Assembly: GCA_023433825.1 (NCBI GenBank)
Contig: JAEYTU010000226.1
Location: 1-12,939 of the forward strand
Source of the DNA: Planctomycetota bacterium
Lineage (GTDB): Bacteria; Planctomycetota; UBA1135; UBA2386
DNA: 12,939 bases
Direction of reading: 5' to 3'
Below, one piece after another: positions 7,724 to 12,939 of this stretch. Within the stretch, counting starts at the first letter, position 1. The number at the start of each line of letters is the position of its first letter. The position numbers were made by a program, and so were the translations under genes. The notes under the pieces were generated by a model. That model had not been told where the DNA came from, ran no database searches, and saw only the letters and a program-made list of their open reading frames with translations.

Positions 7724-8527
7724 ATGGTCAAGAGCGGCAACCGCGGCTACCACGATCGCGTCGCTGGGCGCTACGACGCGATGTATCAGGGCGACTACTG
7801 GCGCTTCTACCGCGAGATCTCGTGGCGGCATTTGAAGGCGCAGTTGCCGGAGCGGCGGCCGCTGCAGGCACTCGACATCGGCTGCGGGACGGGGCACTTC
7901 GGCTGTCGGCTGCTGAAGGCCGGCTGCGACGTCGTCTTCCTCGATCCCAGCGTCAAGATGCTCGAGCAGGCGCGCGACGCCGCGGAGGCCGCGCGGCGCA
8001 GTTCGCTCTCGTCGCAGTTCGTGCTGGCCGGGATGGAGGCGATGACCGAGGTCGCCGACGCGTCGATCGACTTCGCGACCGGACAGGGCGATCCGCTGTC
8101 GTTCTGCGAGGACCCGGAGAAGGCGCTGGCCGAACTCGCCCGCGTGCTGCGGCCCGACGGGATCGCCGTGCTGTCGGTCGACCACCGCGTCGCCGGCGTC
8201 CGCTCGCTGCAGAGCGAGGCGAAGCCGGACGCGATGCTCGAACTGCTGCGTTCGGGGCGCACGCGCTGGCGCGGGCATCGGGAGGACGAGCGCTTTCCGA
8301 TGAAGATGTTCGACGTCGACGAGCTGCATGCGCTGCTTCAGCGCGCCGGCTTCGTCGTGACGTCGACGATCGCGAAGACCTGTCTCGTGCAGCGTTCGAC
8401 CGAGGCGTGGCTCGCACAGCCGGAGACGTTCCGGGCGTTGGTCGCGGCCGAGGAACGCGTCCACGACCGCCGGCAGTGGTTCGCGCTCGGCGGCCATCTG
8501 CAGGTCGCGGCGCGGCGGGGTTCGTGA
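7724..8527 (+). CDS. Class I SAM-dependent methyltransferase (methyltransf_11 type)
   Basis: This 267-residue protein has the Rossmann-fold signature of small-molecule methyltransferases. It shows motif I DIGCGTGHFG (51-60), the acidic residue ending strand 2 (Asp74 in FLDPS), 'DASIDFATGQGDPLSF' (about 112-127) for motif IV, and 'ELARVLRPDGIAVLSVD' (about 138-154). The N-terminal 'YHDRVAGRYDAMYQGDYWRFYREISW' resembles methyltransferases acting on small or lipid-linked substrates, but the sequence does not tell which. The C-terminal half carries extra helices including 'MKMFDVDELHALLQRAGFVV'. There is no signal peptide; it is cytoplasmic. The ATG at 7724 has no strong Shine-Dalgarno. It is divergent from the ydbS-like gene and convergent with a second methyltransferase. 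The fold is certain; the substrate is unknown. Confidence 0.88.
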   Translation: MVKSGNRGYHDRVAGRYDAMYQGDYWRFYREISWRHLKAQLPERRPLQALDIGCGTGHFGCRLLKAGCDVVFLDPSVKMLEQARDAAEAARRSSLSSQFVLAGMEAMTEVADASIDFATGQGDPLSFCEDPEKALAELARVLRPDGIAVLSVDHRVAGVRSLQSEAKPDAMLELLRSGRTRWRGHREDERFPMKMFDVDELHALLQRAGFVVTSTIAKTCLVQRSTEAWLAQPETFRALVAAEERVHDRRQWFALGGHLQVAARRGS

Positions 8528-8534
8528 TGCGCGG

Positions 8535-8558
8535 CGGCTGCGGCGGAGGCCGCTGCCG
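8535..8558. terminator. GC-rich hairpin between the two convergent methyltransferases
   Basis: Arms of 10 bp (8535-8544 with 8549-8558, one mismatch) and a GGAG loop lie in the 42-bp gap between the stops at 8525-8527 (+) and 8570-8572 (-). No T-tract is present. It is a candidate bidirectional terminator. Confidence 0.35.
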
Positions 8559-8569
8559 CTGCGGCCGCG

Positions 8570-9241
8570 TCACCGCCGTGCGCAGATCCGCAGGAAGTCG
8601 AGGTCCATCTCCGGCGTCTCGATCCGGAAACGGCGGCACGCTTCGTAGGTGAAGCCGAGGCGTTCGAGCTTCTCGCGGATCTCGGTCTCGCGATGGAAGT
8701 GGACGTCGAACGTGTTGCCGCGCGGCGGCTGCGGCGGTGCGTCGACCAGCGCCTCCGGCACCTGGAACACGAAGTGCCCGCCTTCGCGCAGCACGCGGGC
8801 GACCTCCGCGAGGTAGCCGTCGAACACGTCGAACGGCATGTGCTGGAACGTCACGTGCGAGAACACGAGGTCGACCGACGCGTCGTCGACCGGCAGCGTG
8901 CGGCCATCGCATTCGAGGAACTCGACGTTGCGAAGGTCCGCCAACCGCTGCCGCGCGCGCACGACCATCTCGCCGGCGACGTCGACGCCGATCAGCCGCC
9001 CGACGCGCGGCGCGACGTGGCGATCCATTCGCCCGATCCCGCAGCCGATGTCGAGCGCGACCCGCGACGGCCCGAGCACGTGGTCGAGCCCCTCGAAGAA
9101 CAGCGCGACGTCGCGCGCGCCGCTCGCGTCGAACTCGGCCTCCGACTGCCAGTGCGTCGTCGCGATGTAGAACCGGGCGTTCTCGACGGCGCGACGGTTC
9201 CAGTCGGCCTTCATGTCGAGCGGATCGTCAGGGGCGTTCAC
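8570..9241 (-). CDS. Class I SAM-dependent methyltransferase
   Basis: Taken from the GTG at 9241 this is 223 residues. The core shows 'KADWNRRAVENARFYIATTHW' near the N-terminus, motif I DIGCGIGRMD (about 65-74), Asp near 89 in 'LIGVDVAGEMV', 'DLVFSHVTFQHMP' for motif IV, and 'ARVLREGGHFVFQVP' for the following strand. The frame is open back to 9367, but that would place the N-terminus inside the tRNA-His gene on the same strand, so I reject it. GTG 9241 has a modest GACGAG about nine bases upstream; ATG 9214 is the alternative. It ends 42 bp from the other methyltransferase, which faces it. The two share only the fold and motifs. The gene sits just downstream of tRNA-His and may be read through from it. 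Substrate unknown. Confidence 0.85.
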   Translation of the reverse strand: MNAPDDPLDMKADWNRRAVENARFYIATTHWQSEAEFDASGARDVALFFEGLDHVLGPSRVALDIGCGIGRMDRHVAPRVGRLIGVDVAGEMVVRARQRLADLRNVEFLECDGRTLPVDDASVDLVFSHVTFQHMPFDVFDGYLAEVARVLREGGHFVFQVPEALVDAPPQPPRGNTFDVHFHRETEIREKLERLGFTYEACRRFRIETPEMDLDFLRICARR

Positions 9242-9324
9242 GGCGGATGACTCGTCGGCGCGAGCGGCCCGAACACCGCGAGGCGTCTCGCTGCGTGCAA
9301 GACGCCTCGCGGATACGGAACGAA

Positions 9325-9402
9325 TGGGGTGACCAACCGGAATTGAACCGGCGACCCCCAGATCCACAATCTGGTGCTCTAACCAACTGAGCTATGGCCA
9401 CC
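9325..9402 (-). tRNA. tRNA-His (GTG)
   Basis: Read on the minus strand, the acceptor 5' arm GTGGCCA pairs with TGGTCAC near the 3' end. The D-arm (AGCTCAGTTGGTTAGAGC) is typical. The anticodon loop TTGTGGA presents GTG (positions 9365-9367), and the T-arm contains GGTTCAATTCC. A G at -1 (9402) faces a C discriminator (9328), the identity pair of bacterial tRNA-His, and the CCA end (9325-9327) is encoded. Confidence 0.97.
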
Positions 9403-9461
9403 ACGCGCGGCGGCAGTTGCCACCGAAGGGCGCGGGATGATGCCGAGCCGGATCGCGGACG

Positions 9462-11876
9462 TCAATCGTCGGTTCGCGCGGTCGCGCGAACGGCGCGCAG
9501 CGTGACGAACAGCAACACGCCGGCGCCGAGCAGCGCGAGCCACGTCGCCTTCGTGCCGTAGGTCGGCTCGTAGACGAAGCGCACCTCGAACCGACCGCGC
9601 GGCGTGCGAATCGCGCTCAGCATCCCGTTCGCCGGAACGACCTCGGCCGGCTTGCCGTCGATCTCGGCGCGCAGACCTGGATACGGGTAGATCGACGCGA
9701 CGAGCCACGCCGGTGTCGACGCCTGCGCAGACAGCACGAGCGTGTCGGCGCGCGGACGCGCCTTGACGACGGCCGTCCCGACGAACGGCCCAGCACCGGT
9801 CGCCTCGAGCGGCGCTTCGACGTAGGCGACGGCCTTCGGGTCGTAGTCGTCGCGATCCATGCGTTCGAGCGCCGTGTCGAGGCCGTCGACCGACTCGACG
9901 GTTGCCGGGAAGAACGCGCGCGGCAGGGCACGCTTGCGCTCGACGACCAGCGCGTCGCGATCCTCGTGCACGACCTCGTGCTCGGCCTTCGACCATTGGC
10001 GCGCGAGGATCTGCATCCACTCGACGTTCGGCAGGATCAGCCAGCGAACGTTCAGCAGGTCGAGATAGCGCGACGGCTTGCGCTCGTGGAACTGGACCAG
10101 CGTCGACGGCTCGACGTCGAGCGCGATCGCCTGGTGCAGCAGCCGCGCCGCGACGCGCTGTCCGGCGCGCAGCTGCTCGGCCGGGAGCGTGCCGAGATCG
10201 TCGGCCGTGAACACCGGCCAGCGGCGCACGTTCGGATCGAGGAACCGCCGGACGAACGGACCGAACCGCGCCGGGAACACGCCGTCGTGCAGCCGCACGT
10301 CGTCGATCCCGAAGACGGCGTTCTGATTCGGCGTCAGCATCCCGAGCACGCCGAACGTCCGCGTGCCGCGCGGATCGCGCGTCTTCAGGAAGTCGACGAA
10401 CGGCGGCCGCGCGAACGGCTCGTGCCGCGGCATCCACGCGCCCGGGGTCGAGACGACGAGTTCGAGCGCGATCGCGGCGGCGGCGACGGCGGCGGCCGGC
10501 AGTCGCGGGTGCGGCCGCAGGATCGCCCATGTGATCGCGGCGACGAACGCGAGCCGGAGTGCGAGCGGCAGCGTCGCGGCGAAGTCGATCCATTCCTCCG
10601 CGCTGGCGACGTGGAGTCCGGCGCCGACGAGCGGCAGTGTCACGACGACGACGACGGTCAGCGCGATCGCGACGTGGCGCGCGTTCACGCGGCGCCGCAC
10701 GAGCGCATCGACGCCGCCGGCGCACAGCAGCGCGAGCGCCAGCGCGGCGACCGGGTACAGGTACTTGAAGTTCTTCGTGACGGCGAAACCCGGCAGCTCG
10801 CCGAGCCACGCGATTCCCGGCACGCCCGCGATCTTGCCCGCCGTGACGACGAACAGCGCCCACAGGAAAACGCTGCGGCCGAGCCCGACGCCGATCCCGA
10901 GCGCTGCGACGAACAGCGGCACGAGCCCGAAGTACGGCGCGACGACGTGCTTCGCGGCCGGCATCGCGAAGGGCTCTGGCACCAGGAAGCCGAGCGCCCC
11001 GGCCAGCGTGTAGGCGTCGGCGCCGAACTTCGCGTCGTGGTGATGCACGGAGTTCGCGACGTATTCGAGGCCGGCGAGCCAGTAGGCCGACGACAGCAGC
11101 AACGGCGGAACGGCGGCGAGCGCGAGCCGGCCCGCGATGCGGGGTGCGTCGTGGCGCGGCCATGCACCGGTGGCGGTCCGCCACAGCGCGAAGGCGACGG
11201 TCGCGACGGCAATGACGAACGTGACCTGCGGATTGCCGGCGACGATCGCGCAGAACGTCACGGCCGCGAAGCCGAGCCACGCGCGCGGCGTCGGGTGGCG
11301 GGCCAGCGCGTCGGCCGCCAGCCACAGCCACGGCAGGAACACCTCGCCGTTCAGATGGTGCATCTGCAGGTAGCGGACGAAGTAGCCCGTCAACCCGAAC
11401 GTGACGCCGGCGGCGGCCGCCGCGAGCGGCGCGACGCCGAGCCGCCGCGCGAGCAGGAACGCGCCGACCGCCGCGACCCACAGCCGCAAGAGGTAGGTCG
11501 CGTCGAACGCGAACGGGGCGTCGGGGAACGCTTGGACGAGGGCGCGAAGCGGGTTCCAGACCGCGCTCTGCCAGTTGCCGAGCAGCGGCACGCCGAGGCC
11601 GTTGTGCGGGTTCCAGAGTGGCAGTTCGCCGGCGGCCATCTGGCGGTGCGCGACGAAGGCCAGCGGCTCGTCGATGTTCGCCGCGACCGCATCGGTCGTC
11701 GGCACGTCCGCGCCGACCGGCGTCGCCTCGTCGAGCTGCGCCGGCCCGTGCCGCGTGACGCCCGGAGCGCCGTAGGCCGCCATCAATCCGTGGCCTTGCA
11801 GCCAGATCGGGTGGAACGCCGCCGCGATCACGACCGCGAGCGCCGCCACCACGAGGATCGTCGTTCGAATCGCCAC
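9462..11876 (-). CDS. YfhO-family multi-pass membrane protein
   Basis: This 804-residue integral membrane protein matches the YfhO family. An N-terminal hydrophobic segment (about 6-26) leads into a loop with 'ELPLWNPHNGLGVPLLGNWQ' (about 83-102), the family's 'G-x-PLWNP' signature. A long series of membrane helices to about residue 480 includes 'GYFVRYLQMHHLNGEVFLPW'. A large soluble region (about 490-770) follows, ending in an Ig-like strand-rich part ('ASIYPYPGLRAEIDGKPAEV'), then a last hydrophobic helix near 775-797. YfhO proteins are thought to be GT-C-type glycosyltransferases; studied relatives in Firmicutes glycosylate teichoic acids. In a Gram-negative-like cell the acceptor is unknown. 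The start GTG at 11876 has no Shine-Dalgarno and lies close to a possible -10, suggesting a very short or absent leader. The 3' end is 60 bp from tRNA-His. The family call is firm; the role is inferred. Confidence 0.88.
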   Translation of the reverse strand: MAIRTTILVVAALAVVIAAAFHPIWLQGHGLMAAYGAPGVTRHGPAQLDEATPVGADVPTTDAVAANIDEPLAFVAHRQMAAGELPLWNPHNGLGVPLLGNWQSAVWNPLRALVQAFPDAPFAFDATYLLRLWVAAVGAFLLARRLGVAPLAAAAAGVTFGLTGYFVRYLQMHHLNGEVFLPWLWLAADALARHPTPRAWLGFAAVTFCAIVAGNPQVTFVIAVATVAFALWRTATGAWPRHDAPRIAGRLALAAVPPLLLSSAYWLAGLEYVANSVHHHDAKFGADAYTLAGALGFLVPEPFAMPAAKHVVAPYFGLVPLFVAALGIGVGLGRSVFLWALFVVTAGKIAGVPGIAWLGELPGFAVTKNFKYLYPVAALALALLCAGGVDALVRRRVNARHVAIALTVVVVVTLPLVGAGLHVASAEEWIDFAATLPLALRLAFVAAITWAILRPHPRLPAAAVAAAAIALELVVSTPGAWMPRHEPFARPPFVDFLKTRDPRGTRTFGVLGMLTPNQNAVFGIDDVRLHDGVFPARFGPFVRRFLDPNVRRWPVFTADDLGTLPAEQLRAGQRVAARLLHQAIALDVEPSTLVQFHERKPSRYLDLLNVRWLILPNVEWMQILARQWSKAEHEVVHEDRDALVVERKRALPRAFFPATVESVDGLDTALERMDRDDYDPKAVAYVEAPLEATGAGPFVGTAVVKARPRADTLVLSAQASTPAWLVASIYPYPGLRAEIDGKPAEVVPANGMLSAIRTPRGRFEVRFVYEPTYGTKATWLALLGAGVLLFVTLRAVRATARTDD

Positions 11877-11887
11877 GAGGGCGCGGG

Positions 11888-11896
11888 ACTCTAGCA
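11888..11896 (-). promoter_or_regulatory. Candidate extended -10 before the yfhO-like gene
   Basis: The minus strand reads TGCTAGAGT, with TAGAGT matching four of six -10 bases and a TG extension. It is 11 bp from the GTG at 11876, so a transcript starting about seven bases downstream would have nearly no leader, in line with the missing Shine-Dalgarno. The 208-bp gap 11877-12084 otherwise holds a short repeat and the tRNA-Lys promoter region. Confidence 0.3.
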
Positions 11897-11961
11897 GTGA
11901 GCGTCGGACCGGCGAGGGTTGGTCGCGGTGTGCGGTCGAGGGTGGGCCGCGTGGGGTCGCG

Positions 11962-11998
11962 CGCGTTCGGCGAGTTCGGGTGAGTTCGTCAGAGTTCG
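11962..11998 (+). repeat. 10-bp-period GAGTTCG repeat
   Basis: GAGTTCG occurs at 11972, 11982 and 11992, exactly 10 bp apart, in one orientation. A weaker fourth copy, with GCGTTCG, precedes it at 11962. It lies between the divergent yfhO-like gene and tRNA-Lys. One site per helical turn would put copies on one DNA face; a binding array is possible but unproven. Confidence 0.45.
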
Positions 11999-12021
11999 TG
12001 CGCCGCCCGCCGCCGTCACGC

Positions 12022-12050
12022 TTGCGCGTGCCATCCTCGCTCGCTAGCTT
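12022..12050 (+). promoter_or_regulatory. Candidate tRNA-Lys promoter
   Basis: TTGCGC (12022-12027) and TAGCTT (12045-12050) are 17 bp apart, each matching three of six consensus bases. The -10 ends 34 bp before the tRNA 5' end. The core GCTAG also appears at the other two proposed -10 elements. Weak match; the call rests on spacing and position. Confidence 0.35.
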
Positions 12051-12084
12051 CCCCGCCCTTCGTGTGCGGGTGAAACGCGCGCGC

Positions 12085-12160
<76 letters not shown>

Positions 12161-12480
12161 CTCCAGACGGCGGCCGGTCGCGTTCTTGCGATCACGGCGC
12201 CGGAACCGAGGAAGCGGCGGACGCCACACGCCACACGCTACGCCGAGCAGGGTCCGACTCGAGGGTCCGCGCCGTCGACGCCGCACTCAGGCAACGGTGA
12301 GGGTTCGCTGCCGGCGCTCTCCGCTGTCGACGTCGATCCGTTCGAGTGCGAGGCGGCGAGTTGCGGTTTCGCGAGCGGCGTCGGGGACGCGACGCGCCTG
12401 CGTCGCTGCACGAGACGCGCGGCATCGATCGCGGCCGGACCTTCGAGCGCCTCTCGTTTGGCGGAGCGTCCGGCTTCGAA
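12161..12480. other. Gene-poor stretch between tRNA-Lys and the immunity ORF
   Basis: About 320 bp with no frame that looks like a protein on either strand: the open frames here are Arg/Ser/Pro-rich and lack recognisable motifs or good start signals. I see no terminator with a T-tract after the tRNA and no repeat of the tRNA 3' end. The minus-strand frame of the immunity gene stays open for 80 codons past its TGA, but the product is low-complexity. It may be decayed accessory DNA. Confidence 0.4.
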
Positions 12481-12792
12481 TCAGGCGATCTCCTGCTCGG
12501 AAAGCACAAAGTCGAACAGCATCTTCGGTCGGCCTACGGCTTCGATGAAGGCTCGAGCCTCCAGCACGGACGCCTTGCAGTCCCTGACCTGCGAGAAGTC
12601 CGCGATCGCACCCATGTCGGGACGAACGTGATCACCCTCGAGGTGGAAACCTTCGACCCCCAGTACGAGCACCCCCGCGGCCTCGCAGGCGGCAAGAAAG
12701 GCCTGCGAGTCGGCGAAAGCGACGAGCTCGAGCCCACCGCGCACTCGGATGGCAACTCCCGCCCTGCGCCCCAAAGCCACGGTCAGTCCCAT
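12481..12792 (-). CDS. Putative immunity protein (colicin E5 immunity-like)
   Basis: A 103-residue protein, close in size to small bacteriocin immunity proteins (the colicin E5 immunity protein is about 83). The key segment 'AACEAAGVLVLGVEGFHLEG' (about 34-53) resembles, from memory, the ImmE5 stretch with C-x-E-A-A, G-x-x-x-LG and G-x-H, followed by a tail with a late helix ('LEARAFIEAVG') and a hydrophobic strand ('MLFDFVLSE'). No signal peptide or membrane segment is visible, as expected for a cytoplasmic inhibitor that blocks the RNase site. The ATG has a strong Shine-Dalgarno (GGAGG, 12798-12802, five-base spacer) and overlaps the end of the upstream toxin-like frame by 10 bp, so the two should be made together. 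GC is about 58-63% in the first 180 bases counted, well below the neighbours. Coding is likely; the immunity role is inferred from context and similarity. Confidence 0.7.
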   Translation of the reverse strand: MGLTVALGRRAGVAIRVRGGLELVAFADSQAFLAACEAAGVLVLGVEGFHLEGDHVRPDMGAIADFSQVRDCKASVLEARAFIEAVGRPKMLFDFVLSEQEIA

Positions 12793-12938
12793 GGGACCCT
12801 CCCAGCGGAATCGGACCGATCGGAGACTCGGACAGTGTCTCCGGTCCGGTCATTCCTGACGACGTAGCCGCACCTCCGGCTGTCGTAGGCGGTCGCGGGA
12901 TCGTCCAACCTTCCGCCGCCCGGGAGATAGCGGGTGTC
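12783..12938 (-). CDS. C-terminal end of a colicin E5-like RNase toxin (cut by the window edge)
   Basis: Too short to stand out alone. Only 51 residues lie inside the window; the gene continues past the right edge. The visible end contains 'GRLDDPATAY' followed by 'GYVVRNDRTGDTVRVSDRSD' and finishes with PWD. Colicin E5's nuclease domain has, from memory, the matching order: G-R-x-DPAT-x-Y, then Y-V-V-x-NDRTG-(E/D)-x-x-x-(I/V)-SD, near its end. That enzyme cleaves the anticodon of tRNAs for Tyr, His, Asn and Asp. The basic residues thought to form its active site lie mainly in the earlier half of the domain, outside this window, so activity cannot be judged. Similar C-termini are known at the ends of Rhs, CDI and other polymorphic toxins; which carrier this is cannot be seen. 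Its TGA (12783-12785) lies inside the start of the immunity ORF. Confidence 0.68.
   Translation of the reverse strand, partial: DTRYLPGGGRLDDPATAYDSRRCGYVVRNDRTGDTVRVSDRSDSAGRVPWD
12798..12802 (-). promoter_or_regulatory. Shine-Dalgarno of the immunity gene inside the toxin frame
   Basis: GGAGG on the minus strand, five bases before the ATG at 12792, within the last codons of the toxin-like frame. It is among the strongest ribosome binding sites in the window, in line with a need for ample immunity protein. Confidence 0.6.
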
Positions 12939-12939
12939 C

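Noticed and set aside
9242..9367. N-terminal extension of the second methyltransferase
   Set aside because: It would be translated from the tRNA-His gene on the same strand; the GTG at 9241 gives a normal-length enzyme.
9966..11894. A 642-codon plus-strand frame opposite the yfhO-like gene
   Set aside because: Highly Arg/Glu/Asp-rich low-complexity product, the antisense image of a membrane protein gene; the minus strand has clear YfhO signatures.
12346..12867. A 173-codon plus-strand frame opposite the immunity gene
   Set aside because: No recognisable motif and no good start signal; the minus-strand frames show family patterns, a strong Shine-Dalgarno and an overlapping gene pair.

Overview
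The window is about 12.9 kb of very GC-rich bacterial DNA (70-73% GC in stretches I counted by hand), with tightly packed, mostly single-gene transcription units. No gene fixes the taxon. The combination of high GC, a divergent ATP-type PEP carboxykinase, a YdbS/YdbT-type PH-domain membrane pair, a YfhO-type membrane protein and TPR proteins would fit a high-GC planctomycete or a similar deep Gram-negative lineage, but that is a weak inference.

Layout, left to right: the 3' part of a TPR protein (+, cut by the left edge); a membrane-anchored TPR protein (-); a divergent ATP-dependent PEP carboxykinase, pckA (-); divergently from it, a secreted C45 acyltransferase/peptidase fused to a catalytically degenerate alpha/beta-hydrolase domain (+); a two-gene operon of bacterial PH-domain membrane proteins, YdbS-like then YdbT-like (-); a class I methyltransferase (+) facing a second one (-); tRNA-His (-); a large YfhO-family membrane protein (-); tRNA-Lys(CTT) (+); a roughly 320-bp stretch with no gene I can support; and at the right edge, on the minus strand, the last 51 residues of a protein whose end looks like the tRNA-cleaving domain of colicin E5. 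That end overlaps by 10 bp the start of a 103-residue ORF that resembles the colicin E5 immunity protein.

Most genes are core or housekeeping-like and do not form one pathway. The PH-domain pair is the only clear metabolic-type operon. The right edge is the accessory part: a toxin/immunity pair with visibly lower GC than the rest, next to a tRNA gene. It is the best candidate for an interesting system, probably the 3' end of a polymorphic toxin locus of which most lies outside the window.

Two regulatory patterns recur. Three convergent gene junctions (739-760, 5590-5610, 8535-8558) carry short GC-rich hairpins between the stops. The only three CTAG tetranucleotides I could find lie in non-coding DNA just upstream of pckA, the yfhO-like gene and tRNA-Lys, where each fits a -10 element.
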